Origin: Desulfotignum sp.
GTDB taxonomy: Bacteria; Desulfobacterota; Desulfobacteria; Desulfobacterales; Desulfobacteraceae
Direction of reading: 5' to 3'
Assembly (NCBI GenBank): GCA_021737445.1
Contig: JAIPDY010000006.1
Location: 1-29,115, forward strand
Length of the DNA: 29,115 bases
The position numbers and the translations under genes are program-made. The notes below the pieces were generated by a model that was not told the DNA's origin, searched no databases, and saw only the letters and a list, made by a program, of their open reading frames with translations. Below, piece after piece: positions 7,485 to 15,411 of the stretch (positions within the stretch are counted from its first letter, which is position 1; every line of letters begins with the position of its first letter).

Positions 7485-8294
7485 CTACACCTCATTGTTG
7501 AGGATCATGTCGCACAAAAGCTGTTTATAGTTGATTCCCGCTTTTTGAAATCCTTTGGTGCCGTATTTCATGTTGCCCTCCAGCACCAGAAACCGGCCGT
7601 TGCTCATCACAATATCAATGCCCACATCATCCCAGGTGCATTTTTTAGCGGTCAAAAGAGCCAGATCCAGGGCAGCTTCAGGCAAAGGATCAAAACAGAT
7701 GGTCCCGCCCTGGGACAGGTTGGTTTTAAATTGGTTTTTGCAGGCAATCCGCCAATAGGCCAGGGCCACTTTTTTTCCGATGACAATGATGCGCATGTCC
7801 CGGTCAGCCGGCAGGTATTCCTGGATATAGGCCGGATTTTTTTTTGCCAGATATTCTGACAGATCTGTCTGATTTTTGATCAGAAAAACCCCCTGTCCCC
7901 TGGCTGATCCCCTTGGAATCTTGGCGATAAATGGAAAAGAAAACTGTTTCAGGATCTTTTTTTTCTGGCGGGGGCCGTAAAATACCCGGGTGTCCGGGTG
8001 GGGAATGCCCAACATCTGGAACATGGCGGTCTGCCGGATTTTATCCATGGCAAAGGTATAGGTGTGGAAACTGGGAAAGGTCGGTTTTCCCATGGTGTTG
8101 AACAGGCCGGCATAAAAGGCGGTGGGGTATAAAATCCGCCGGGCTGATAACAGGGCCTGCCGTTCCTGGATGCTGTAGTCAAAAAAATTGGGGCGGAATC
8201 CCAGGGTATCTATCCGGGGACAATGCTTCAGGCGTGCCCCGATGGCCACCGGTCTGCCGTCTTTAAAGGCAGCGTTACAGCCTGGCATAGCCAT
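7485..8294 (-). CDS. RimK-like ATP-grasp protein
   Basis: About 269 residues from ATG 8294 (or 267 from ATG 8288), overlapping the galE 3' end by about 20 bp. Longer frames only read galE out of frame. The N-terminal third contains 'YYS/FDYSIQERQALLSARRI'-type sequence. The ATP-grasp core follows: 'PFIAKIPRGSARGQGVFLI' (ATP-binding Lys and glycine-rich loop) near residues 143-161, 'YIQEYLPADRDMRIIVIG' near 176-193, and the Mg-binding end 'VLEGNMKYGTKGF' near 240-252. ATP-grasp enzymes of this type join a carboxylate to an amine or thiol via an acyl phosphate, for example adding Glu to a peptide or a cofactor. The substrate is unknown. Translational coupling to galE is likely; neither candidate start has a good ribosome site. 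Confidence 0.8.
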   Translation of the reverse strand: MAMPGCNAAFKDGRPVAIGARLKHCPRIDTLGFRPNFFDYSIQERQALLSARRILYPTAFYAGLFNTMGKPTFPSFHTYTFAMDKIRQTAMFQMLGIPHPDTRVFYGPRQKKKILKQFSFPFIAKIPRGSARGQGVFLIKNQTDLSEYLAKKNPAYIQEYLPADRDMRIIVIGKKVALAYWRIACKNQFKTNLSQGGTICFDPLPEAALDLALLTAKKCTWDDVGIDIVMSNGRFLVLEGNMKYGTKGFQKAGINYKQLLCDMILNNEV

Positions 8295-9291
8295 GGGGGT
8301 TTTTTTTCTGCCAGTTCCAGGTGTCCCTGCACATATCATCCAGGGTTCGGACCGCCTCCCATCCCAGTTCCTTTTTTGCCCTGGAAGGATCTGCCCAGCA
8401 TGCGGCAATATCTCCGGGCCTTCTGGGAACAATTTCGTAAGGGATAGTGCAGCCGCAGGCCCGTTCAAATCCCTGGATCATTTCAAGGACGGAAAATCCT
8501 CTGCCGGTGCCCAGATTGTAAATGACAAGACCGGGGCTGGAGAAAATTTTCGAAAGAACCCTGGTATGGCCGCAGGCCAGGTCGGTGACATGGATGAAAT
8601 CCCGGATCCCGGTGCCGTCCGGGGTATCATAATCATTGCCAAATACCTGGACCCGGTCCAGTAGACCAATGGCCACCCGGGATATATAGGGCACCAGGTT
8701 GTTGGGAGTGCCCCGGGGATCTTCTCCGATCAGACCGCTGGCATGGGCGCCCACCGGGTTGAAATACCGCAGCAGGGCAATATGCCATTGTGGATCAGAC
8801 CTAAAAAGATCCTGGAGGATCTGTTCGATCATCAGTTTGGTTCTGCCATAGGGATTGGTGGCGGACAATGGGAAATTTTCAGTAATGGGAAGCGTGGCAG
8901 GATCGCCATACACGGTTGCAGAAGATGAAAATACCATTTTTTTTACCCCTGCCCGGGCCATGGCAGACAACAGGTTCAAGGTGCCGGTGATATTGTTGTG
9001 AAAATAGGTCAAAGGCATGGTCATGGATTCTCCCACCGCCTTGAGCCCGGCAAAGTGGATCACTGCATCTGCGCGGCACCGGGAAAGGATCTGGCAGATG
9101 GCGTTTTTGTCCAAAAGATCTGCCTTGAAAAAATCCATTGATTTCCCTGTGATTTTTTCCACCCGGTTTATTGATTCTTTTGCGCTGTTGGACAGATTAT
9201 CCACCACCACAACCTCATGGCCCCGGGTTAAAAGTTCCACACAGGTATGGCTGCCGATATATCCGGCACCACCGGTTACAACTATTTTCAT
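8275..9291 (-). CDS. galE: UDP-glucose 4-epimerase GalE
   Basis: A 338-residue extended short-chain dehydrogenase, the same length as E. coli GalE. The NAD-binding motif 'TGGAGYIGSHT' is at residues 6-16. The catalytic set is 'FSSSATVYG' (Ser near 123-124) and 'YGRTK' (Tyr148, Lys152). It interconverts UDP-glucose and UDP-galactose, supplying galactose for LPS and other surface glycans. ATG 9291 is preceded by AAGGA; the longer frame to 9483 adds only noncoding sequence. It is followed by the overlapping ATP-grasp gene. The 258-bp upstream region is shared with the divergent selenoprotein gene and carries several TTGCAAA/GCAAATT repeats. Confidence 0.96.
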   Translation of the reverse strand: MKIVVTGGAGYIGSHTCVELLTRGHEVVVVDNLSNSAKESINRVEKITGKSMDFFKADLLDKNAICQILSRCRADAVIHFAGLKAVGESMTMPLTYFHNNITGTLNLLSAMARAGVKKMVFSSSATVYGDPATLPITENFPLSATNPYGRTKLMIEQILQDLFRSDPQWHIALLRYFNPVGAHASGLIGEDPRGTPNNLVPYISRVAIGLLDRVQVFGNDYDTPDGTGIRDFIHVTDLACGHTRVLSKIFSSPGLVIYNLGTGRGFSVLEMIQGFERACGCTIPYEIVPRRPGDIAACWADPSRAKKELGWEAVRTLDDMCRDTWNWQKKNPHGYARL

Positions 9292-9376
9292 TGCAAATCC
9301 TTGGCTGGGATGTTTAAGATTATAATCTGGCTGTTTTCGGTTTTGGCTATGTGATATATCCTGTCTGGCATTTTTG

Positions 9377-9441
9377 GCAAATTTTTTTATAATTTGCAAG
9401 GGTATTTGCAAAAACCCGGATCTGAGATTTTTAAGCAAATT
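9377..9441. repeat. Repeated GCAAATT motifs, including a perfect inverted repeat
   Basis: GCAAATT (9377-9383), seven bases, AATTTGC (9391-9397), and another GCAAATT at 9435-9441. A related TTGCAAA occurs near 9405 and at the galE start (9291). These lie between the divergent galE and selenoprotein genes and could be operator sites. Confidence 0.4.
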
Positions 9442-9463
9442 GGGAAAAACAAACCCTGTGACA

Positions 9464-9492
9464 TTGACAGGCAGCACAGCCATGGTTAAAAT
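9464..9492 (+). promoter_or_regulatory. sigma70-type promoter of the HesB-like selenoprotein gene
   Basis: TTGACA (9464-9469), 17-base spacer, TAAAAT (9487-9492). The -35 box is perfect and the -10 box differs at one position. A transcript from about 9499 would have a 50-base leader including the AAGGAG ribosome site. Confidence 0.75.
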
Positions 9493-9549
9493 ATAGATTG
9501 TTCAGGCTGGCATTTCCTGAATCGAATAAACCATAAGGAGAGTTTACAA

Positions 9550-9867
9550 ATGATTGAACTGACTGATCCTGCCAAAACGCAGATCGACGACTATTTCCAG
9601 GGGAAGGAACCCACCCCTATCCGCATTTTTTTAAATTCCGGCGGCTGAGGCGGACCTTCCCTTGCCATGGCTCTGGATGAGCCTAAAAACACGGATGACA
9701 GTTTTGACGTGAAAGGCCACAAATTTGTTGTGGACAAAGAATTCATGGAAAAAGCGGAACGTATTAAAATTGACTTTACCGGAATGGGATTCCACCTGGA
9801 TTCCAATATGGATCTGGGCGCATCCGGATGCGGCAGTTGCGGCTCAGGCGGATCCTGCGGTGACTGA
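9550..9867 (+). CDS. HesB/IscA-like selenoprotein (in-frame UGA = selenocysteine 33)
   Basis: ATG 9550 follows AAGGAG and a good promoter. The frame is open to 9865-9867 apart from one TGA at 9646-9648, giving 105 residues. The context is 'FLNSGG-U-GGPSLAMALDEP', the GGUGGP signature of the known HesB-like selenoproteins of Deltaproteobacteria. In IscA/HesB proteins this position is the first metal-ligand Cys. The usual C-terminal Cys pair appears as 'GCGSCGSGGSCGD' (Cys94, 97, 103). A role in iron-sulfur or metal/redox chemistry is inferred from the fold. The coding sequence downstream of TGA is well formed, which argues against a pseudogene, and selB is present at 27410. A gene caller reading TGA as stop would report only a fragment from 9667. 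It stands alone with its own terminator. Confidence 0.92.
9646..9683 (+). promoter_or_regulatory. Candidate bacterial SECIS element
   Basis: The UGA at 9646-9648 is followed by a possible stem-loop. GGC (9649-9651) pairs with GCC (9681-9683), and an upper stem CCA/UGG (9665-9667 with 9674-9676) encloses the loop UGGCUC. A G pair in a small apical loop about 20 nt after UGA fits the bacterial SECIS model. I folded this by eye only. Confidence 0.5.
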
Positions 9868-9890
9868 TAACCAGATGCAGTTTTAAAAAA

Positions 9891-9923
9891 GGTGTCCCTG
9901 GATAAGGGGGCACCTTTTTTTTT
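9891..9923 (+). terminator. Strong intrinsic terminator after the selenoprotein gene
   Basis: GGTGTCCC pairs with GGGGCACC (9907-9914; one G-U pair) around an 8-base loop, followed by nine T residues. A run of six A residues before the stem means it can also end the converging thiamine pyrophosphokinase transcript. Confidence 0.85.
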
Positions 9924-9931
9924 GCTGTGGT

Positions 9932-10585
9932 TCAATCCATGGATCTTGCAACAATAAGCATACCTGAACATATGGTTATCACCGCTTTTTTTTGTGTAAA
10001 ATAGTTACTGATGCCAAGGGTGCTGCCCATGACAAGGGTGTGGTTACTGAGCGGATAGCCGACTCCCTGGATTGTTACCCCTTCAACCCTTTGTGATACC
10101 GGGATCAAAGAGATCAGATCCCCTGGAGTCCCTGTCAGCTCCAACCGGTCCTTAACCAGAAACAGTTCGTTATGGGCATCCAGCACTCTGGCTGAAATGC
10201 CGGTATCTGCCAGTTTTGCCAGCAGCAGAATATTGGCCAGGGTGTGATCGAGTCTGGTGCCGGTGGCTGCCAGAAAAGTGATCTGATCCGCTCCCTGTTC
10301 AAGTGCACAGGACATGCACAATTCAGTGTCGGTCTGGTTTTTTCGGGAAGGATGTGAACAGACCCGGACCCCTTTTTTTTTGAAAAACGCCAGGGTATGG
10401 GTGTCAATGGAATCCAGATCCCCGATGATGATGTGGGGCAGGTATCCTATTTTATGCAGGTGGCCGGCACCGCTGTCTGCGGCAATGATCAGGTCTGCGG
10501 TTTTCAGCAGGGTATCAAGGCGCCGGTTCCAGGCCCGGGATCGGGCCGGGTTCAGGGTCCCCCCGGAAAAGATGATGCAGTTCAT
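9932..10585 (-). CDS. thiN: Thiamine pyrophosphokinase
   Basis: A 217-residue protein from ATG 10585. Family motifs are the N-terminal 'IIFSGG', 'ADSGAGHLHKIG' near residue 34, 'IIGDLDSID' near 50-58 (Mg/ATP site), 'KNQTDTELCMSCALEQGA' near 76-93 and 'GTRLDHTLANI' near 103-113. The C-terminal part is the thiamine-binding beta domain. It transfers pyrophosphate from ATP to thiamine, giving the active cofactor. Neither ATG 10585 nor the GTG at 10609 has a ribosome site. A TTTCAA-N16-TATTAA promoter-like pair ends 7 bp before the ATG, so a leaderless message is possible. It is transcribed alone, divergent from the LPS operon. Confidence 0.9.
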   Translation of the reverse strand: MNCIIFSGGTLNPARSRAWNRRLDTLLKTADLIIAADSGAGHLHKIGYLPHIIIGDLDSIDTHTLAFFKKKGVRVCSHPSRKNQTDTELCMSCALEQGADQITFLAATGTRLDHTLANILLLAKLADTGISARVLDAHNELFLVKDRLELTGTPGDLISLIPVSQRVEGVTIQGVGYPLSNHTLVMGSTLGISNYFTQKKAVITICSGMLIVARSMD

Positions 10586-10641
10586 GATCAGTTTAATACC
10601 ATAAAACACAGGGTTTGAAAATCAGGATTGTTCTTCTTGCC

Positions 10642-10668
10642 TTGACACTTTGGACGCAAGCTTATATT
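10642..10668 (+). promoter_or_regulatory. Possible promoter of the LPS operon
   Basis: TTGACA (10642-10647) and TATATT (10663-10668) are spaced by 15 bases; shifting the -10 to TATTTT (10665-10670) gives 17. It lies only 12 bases before ATG 10681, so the leader would be very short. Confidence 0.4.
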
Positions 10669-10680
10669 TTTCACCAAAAA

Positions 10681-11886
10681 ATGATACCAGCAAACATCAT
10701 AAACCGATATATCTTCAGGGAATTTTTCCCCCCTTTTGGTATCAGCCTGTTTTTTTTGACTTTTGTTTTTCTCATGACCAGGATACCGGAGATCACCAAC
10801 ATGGTGGTGAATTACAATGCCGATATGGCAGCTGTCTTCATGATGATCATCTATACCCTGCCCCGGTTTCTGGAGTTCACCATTCCCATGTCCGTGATGG
10901 TGGCTGTGCTGCTCACTTTCTTGCGCATGTCCGGTGAAAACGAAATTGTGGCGTTAAAAGGTGCCGGCCTGTCCCTGTACCGGCTGCTGCCGCCGGTGCT
11001 GGTGTTTTGTTTTCTGGGAACCCTGCTGGCTCTGCTGATTACCCTTTTCGGTGTTTCCTGGGGCAAGCTGTCCATTAAACAAAAAACCCTTGAGATGGCC
11101 CGTTCCAGTATTGATCTGGCCCTTCAGGAACGTCAGTTTAATTCCCAGCTCAAAGATATCATGATCTATGTATCCCATGTGGACATGAAGACAAAGGACT
11201 TAACCGATGTGTTCATAGAAGACCGCACCGTCAAAGGCACAACCCGGATATCCATGGCCCCGGAAGGCAGGTTGATCCGTTCACAAAATGACAATGTGTA
11301 TACCATCCGCCTGTATAACGGCATGATCAACCAGGTGGATGTGGAAAAAAAAACCGTTTCCACCATTAATTTCGGTCACTATGACATCAATATTGACCTG
11401 GCTGAGATGCAGCAAAAAGGGGGAGAAGGAGGTGTTCACAAGGATCTGGATGAATACAGCCTTGTGGATCTGGTCCGGTTCATCCGCACCGGCACTTCGG
11501 ATAAAGTTAAAATGAGCGAGGCAAAAATGGTGCTGCATGAAAAATTTTCCGTGCCGTTTGCCTGCCTTTTCATGGGGCTTCTGGCCTTTCCACTTGGGGT
11601 CCAGTCCCTGTCTGCCGGCCGGTCTTCCGGATTGGGAATGGGGGTGTTTTTTCTGCTGGTTTATTATTTTTTTCTGGCCGCCGGGTGGTCAGCCGGAGAA
11701 ACCGGATATTTTCCGCCTGTCTTAGGCATGTGGCTTCCCAACCTGGTCATGGGCGGAGCCGGGATGTATCTGCTCAAACGCAATGCCCGGGAAAATCCGG
11801 TAAAAATGCCGCTGAAGATCTTAAAAGCGGGTGCCTGGATCCAACGCCAATTCATGAAACTGATACGCCATGACCTGCCTGCATAG
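10681..11886 (+). CDS. lptF: LPS export ABC transporter permease LptF
   Basis: A 401-residue LptF/LptG-family permease. It starts 'MIPANIINRYIFREFFPPF', the typical amphipathic entry into TM1. Three N-terminal spans (about 17-35, 52-72, 95-125), a periplasmic jellyroll-like domain (about 130-280) and three C-terminal spans follow. With LptG and the LptB ATPase (not in this window) it extracts LPS from the inner membrane and feeds the Lpt bridge. ATG 10681 is chosen by family N-terminus; a TTG at 10615 would add a stretch overlapping the promoter. No ribosome site is visible. It overlaps lptG by 17 bp and heads the LPS operon. An A9 run lies at 11345-11353. Confidence 0.92.
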   Translation: MIPANIINRYIFREFFPPFGISLFFLTFVFLMTRIPEITNMVVNYNADMAAVFMMIIYTLPRFLEFTIPMSVMVAVLLTFLRMSGENEIVALKGAGLSLYRLLPPVLVFCFLGTLLALLITLFGVSWGKLSIKQKTLEMARSSIDLALQERQFNSQLKDIMIYVSHVDMKTKDLTDVFIEDRTVKGTTRISMAPEGRLIRSQNDNVYTIRLYNGMINQVDVEKKTVSTINFGHYDINIDLAEMQQKGGEGGVHKDLDEYSLVDLVRFIRTGTSDKVKMSEAKMVLHEKFSVPFACLFMGLLAFPLGVQSLSAGRSSGLGMGVFFLLVYYFFLAAGWSAGETGYFPPVLGMWLPNLVMGGAGMYLLKRNARENPVKMPLKILKAGAWIQRQFMKLIRHDLPA

Positions 11887-12946
11887 ATACTGGCTCAAGG
11901 AATTTGTCAAGTTTTTCGGTGTGATTCAGGCCCTGATTCTGGTGCTGTTTGTGGTCATTGACTATCTGTCCCGCATGGATAAATTTCTGGAATCCAGTAT
12001 CTCACTGGTTCATGCCTTCTGGTATGTGGTGCTTAAACTGCCGTTCATGTTTGTTCAGCTGACCCCGGCCGCCATCCTGCTGGCCACCATTACCGTGTTT
12101 GGGGTTATGAACAGAAATAATGAACTCACTGCTGTAAAATCTTCGGGAATTTCCGTCTATTTCCTGGTCAAGCCTGCATTTTTTGTCAGTATCCTGCTGG
12201 CCGGCCTGATGTTTTTTTTGGGAGAGTCCCTGGTGCCGCTGTCCATGTCAAAAGCCAACCATATCCGTCAGTATGACATCCGAAAGCAGAACCAGGTGTC
12301 CCAGAACCGCAATGATATCTGGATAAAATCCGGCAACACCCTGGTAAACATTCGTTTTTTTGATCCGGTCCACCAGACCGTGTCAGGTGTCAGCGCCACC
12401 ACCATGGATGATGAATTTACCCTTGCATCGCGCATAGATGCCCGCCATGGCAGGTATGAGCTGGACCTGTGGCTGTTGGAGGATGTGGTGGAGCAGACCT
12501 ATAATCCGGACACCGCTGATTATGACGTCACACTTTCAGATATGAAACTGGTGGATCTGGGCCTGGTGCCACAGGATCTGGGTCAGCTGGTCAAAAAATC
12601 CGATGAAATGGGTTTTTTTGAACTCAAGGCCTATGTGGACAAAGTTCGAAACGAAGGATATGATGCCACCTTCTATCAGGTGGATATGCATGGAAAAATC
12701 GCATTCCCCTTTATCTGTGTCATCATGGCCCTGACCGGCGCTGCCGCAGGCATGCGCAGTTTTACCAAAGTCAACCTGCCGGCTGCCATCGGTCTGGGAG
12801 TTGTGATCGCCTTTTTTTACTGGGTCATGTATGGCATCTGCCTGTCACTGGGGTATGCCGGGGTGCTGCCGGCCATGGTCGCCCCATGGGTGGCCAATCT
12901 GTTTTTCTTATGTGCCGGGTTTATTTTTTTGATCTACACGGAATAA
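11870..12946 (+). CDS. lptG: LPS export ABC transporter permease LptG
   Basis: A 358-residue partner of LptF with the same layout: TM1 at about 13-33, two more spans before residue 125, a periplasmic domain (about 130-260) and three spans at the C-terminus. 'LTPAAILLATITVFGVMNRN' near 64-83 and 'NELTAVKSSGIS' next to it are the conserved cytoplasmic coupling region that contacts LptB. It begins inside the lptF 3' end, so translation is probably coupled and the two subunits are made in equal amounts. Confidence 0.93.
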   Translation: MTCLHRYWLKEFVKFFGVIQALILVLFVVIDYLSRMDKFLESSISLVHAFWYVVLKLPFMFVQLTPAAILLATITVFGVMNRNNELTAVKSSGISVYFLVKPAFFVSILLAGLMFFLGESLVPLSMSKANHIRQYDIRKQNQVSQNRNDIWIKSGNTLVNIRFFDPVHQTVSGVSATTMDDEFTLASRIDARHGRYELDLWLLEDVVEQTYNPDTADYDVTLSDMKLVDLGLVPQDLGQLVKKSDEMGFFELKAYVDKVRNEGYDATFYQVDMHGKIAFPFICVIMALTGAAAGMRSFTKVNLPAAIGLGVVIAFFYWVMYGICLSLGYAGVLPAMVAPWVANLFFLCAGFIFLIYTE

Positions 12947-12952
12947 TCGGAC

Positions 12953-14263
12953 ATGATATTGTTTTATCATATTCTGGTGTTTTTGGGATTTATCCTGGTT
13001 TTGCCGATGCTGCCGTTTGTCTGGCTGATATCGGAAAAAAGGCGGGCCAATCTGCTGCAGCGTATGGGAATCCATACCGGCATAAAAAGAAAACGCGGTT
13101 CTCAAAAACGGATCTGGATCCATGCGCTGTCTGTGGGAGAGGTGAAGTCTTCCCTGCCTCTGGTCACAGGGGTTAAAAACCGGTATCCAAAAACAGAGAT
13201 CATTTTCACCGCCTCAACCCGGACAGGATTTGACACGGCACAGACCCTTTTTTGCGGGTCAGCCCCCCCCCTGGTGTCCCAGATCGCCTATTTCCCCTTT
13301 GACCTGCCCTGGGCTGTTGCAAAGATCAGGCGCCTGATCGAACCGGATCTTGTCTGTCTGGTGGAAACTGACCTGTGGCCGGGATTTCTCCACAGCATGG
13401 TTGAGAACAATATTCCTGTGGTCCTGGCCAATGCGCGGCTTTCAAAAAAATCCTTTAACCGGTACCGCCGGCTGGGACCTCTGGCTGCTTTGTTTTTTTC
13501 CGGATTGACCCATGTGCTGGTTCAGACCCGCCAGGATCTGGAACGGTTTAACGCCCTGGGAGTGCAAAAAGACCGCCTGATTCTGGCCGGCAATATCAAA
13601 TTTGACCAGCCCCTGAAACAGGTGGACAAAAAACAGCAGGCCAGCCTGAAGCACTGGTTCAAAATTTTTGAAAACGACAGGCTCTGGCTGGCAGGGTCCA
13701 CTCATCCGGAAGAAGAGATCATGCTGTTGTCTGTTTTCCGGAAGGTGCGGCAAAAGGTTCCCGGGCTGAAGCTTATGATCGCTCCCAGGGATCCGGCCCG
13801 GTGCAGGCATGTGGCAAAAGAGCTGGCAGGTCTTGGCTGTTCTGCGACTTTGCTCTCACAGACCCGCAATCACCCTGAAAATGCACAGGTGATGCTCATG
13901 GATTGTCTCGGAGTCCTGGCAACCGCTTATGCGGTGTGCGATGCAGCCTTCATCGGCGGATCACTGGTGCCCTGCGGCGGCCACAACCCTCTGGAACCGG
14001 CCATGTTCAAAAAACCGGTATTGTTTGGTCCCCATATGGATGATTTTTCAGGGGTTGTCTCTTTGTTGCTGGCCCATAACGCGGCCTGCCGGATAACTAA
14101 TGAGGACACGCTTGCCCGGGCCCTTGAAAACCTGTTGACCCGGCCGGATCAGGCTACAGATATGGGAAACCGGGCATTTGCCGTGTTTGAACAAAATGCC
14201 GGGGCTGTGAACCGCACCCTGGAACGTCTGGCACACCCGGGACTGGAGGAGATCAATGTTTAA
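12953..14263 (+). CDS. waaA: 3-deoxy-D-manno-octulosonic acid transferase WaaA (KdtA)
   Basis: A 436-residue GT30 enzyme. An N-terminal membrane anchor (about 5-27) is followed by 'IWIHALSVGEVKSS', whose Glu63 matches the catalytic base of the family. The C-terminal donor domain contains 'GGSLVPCGGHNPLEPAMF' near 345-362 and 'VLFGPHMDDF' just after, which bind the CMP-sugar. It transfers Kdo from CMP-Kdo to lipid IVA. Because kdnA, kdnB and kdsB are encoded nearby, its natural donor here may be CMP-Kdo8N. It starts 6 bp after lptG and overlaps lpxK by 8 bp. The number of residues it adds (one, two or more) cannot be read from sequence. Confidence 0.95.
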   Translation: MILFYHILVFLGFILVLPMLPFVWLISEKRRANLLQRMGIHTGIKRKRGSQKRIWIHALSVGEVKSSLPLVTGVKNRYPKTEIIFTASTRTGFDTAQTLFCGSAPPLVSQIAYFPFDLPWAVAKIRRLIEPDLVCLVETDLWPGFLHSMVENNIPVVLANARLSKKSFNRYRRLGPLAALFFSGLTHVLVQTRQDLERFNALGVQKDRLILAGNIKFDQPLKQVDKKQQASLKHWFKIFENDRLWLAGSTHPEEEIMLLSVFRKVRQKVPGLKLMIAPRDPARCRHVAKELAGLGCSATLLSQTRNHPENAQVMLMDCLGVLATAYAVCDAAFIGGSLVPCGGHNPLEPAMFKKPVLFGPHMDDFSGVVSLLLAHNAACRITNEDTLARALENLLTRPDQATDMGNRAFAVFEQNAGAVNRTLERLAHPGLEEINV

Positions 14264-15407
14264 GGCCCTGGAAAAAAAAATTATCCGGATATCAGGGCGT
14301 CCCTGCCGTCCGACCCCCTTGTCTTTTGAAACCCTGCTGGTGGCAGTATCCCATGTTTACAGCTTTTGTGTGGTCCTTTGGCACCGGTTGTATAAATCGG
14401 GCTGTATCCCAAAAAAACAACTGCCCTGTCCGGTGATATCTGTGGGCAATATCACGGCAGGCGGTACCGGCAAAACCCCCATGACCATTTATCTGGCAGA
14501 TCTTCTGATCAGGCTGGGGAAAAAACCGGCGGTGATCAGCCGGGGATACAAAGGGAGTTTTGAAAAAAGGGCCGCGGTTGTGGGCAATGGAAAACAGTTG
14601 CTTCTGGATGCACACCAGGCCGGGGATGAACCCCATATGATGGCCAGGTTGAAAAGGTTTCCCGTGGTGGTGGGAAAAAACAGGTACCAGGCCGGGTGCA
14701 TGGCAGTGGACCGGCTGGCACCGGATGTGGTTGTGCTGGACGACGGATTCCAGCATATTCAGTTGAAACGGAATCTGGACCTGGTGCTCATGGACCATGA
14801 CCAGCCTTTTGGCAATGGCCGGATCCTGCCGGCAGGAAGGCTTCGGGAGCCCGCTGCCCGAGCCCTTGCCCGGGCCCATGCTGTAATCCTTACCCGGTGT
14901 CCGGAAAAACGGTCAGGACAACCTCATCCGGTTTCCTGTATCGCACCTGGCATACCTGTGTTCTATACCTTTCATCAACCGTTTCTGGCTGCTTTTTATC
15001 CGGCCGGGCATCAAAAAAAAAATCAGGACAGCGGCTTGTGTGGCAATCATGAGCGGGTGCCGGATCTGGGGGTACTCAAGGAGGCTTCCGTGGTTCTGTT
15101 TTCAGGCATTGCCGATAACCAGGCTTTTTTTCGCACCATCCGGGATCTGGGGGGAAATGTTCTGGACCACCTTGAATTTGAAGACCATTACCGGTATAAG
15201 AGATCTGACATTCAGCTGATTCAAGACCGGGCCGGAGCGGTAAAGGCCCAAATGCTTGTAACCACCCAGAAGGACTGGGGCAAGCTGGATACACAGATCA
15301 CCTGGCCTTTGAACCTGGCAGTTGTGGGAGTTCAGGTGATATTTGACGATGAACCAGGCTTTTGCCGCTTTATCAAAACGCGGTTTGCAGCCATGAAATA
15401 CAGTTGA
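14256..15407 (+). CDS. lpxK: Tetraacyldisaccharide 4'-kinase LpxK
   Basis: A 383-residue membrane-associated P-loop kinase. The N-terminal hydrophobic helix (about 24-42) is followed by Walker A 'SVGNITAGGTGKTPMT' (62-77), 'ISRGYKGSFEK' just after, and 'DVVVLDDGFQHIQL' near 158-171 carrying the catalytic Asp. It phosphorylates the 4' position of the lipid A disaccharide to give lipid IVA, the acceptor of WaaA. It overlaps waaA by 8 bp and ends 4 bp before the acyltransferase gene. Codons 6-9 contain a run of nine A residues (14272-14280). Confidence 0.94.
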   Translation: MFKALEKKIIRISGRPCRPTPLSFETLLVAVSHVYSFCVVLWHRLYKSGCIPKKQLPCPVISVGNITAGGTGKTPMTIYLADLLIRLGKKPAVISRGYKGSFEKRAAVVGNGKQLLLDAHQAGDEPHMMARLKRFPVVVGKNRYQAGCMAVDRLAPDVVVLDDGFQHIQLKRNLDLVLMDHDQPFGNGRILPAGRLREPAARALARAHAVILTRCPEKRSGQPHPVSCIAPGIPVFYTFHQPFLAAFYPAGHQKKNQDSGLCGNHERVPDLGVLKEASVVLFSGIADNQAFFRTIRDLGGNVLDHLEFEDHYRYKRSDIQLIQDRAGAVKAQMLVTTQKDWGKLDTQITWPLNLAVVGVQVIFDDEPGFCRFIKTRFAAMKYS

Positions 15408-15411
15408 GCAG

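Noticed and set aside
9667..9867. Short ORF of 66 residues starting at ATG 9667
   Set aside because: It is the 3' part of the selenoprotein gene; the promoter, ribosome site and conserved GGUGGP context show that translation starts at 9550 and reads through TGA.
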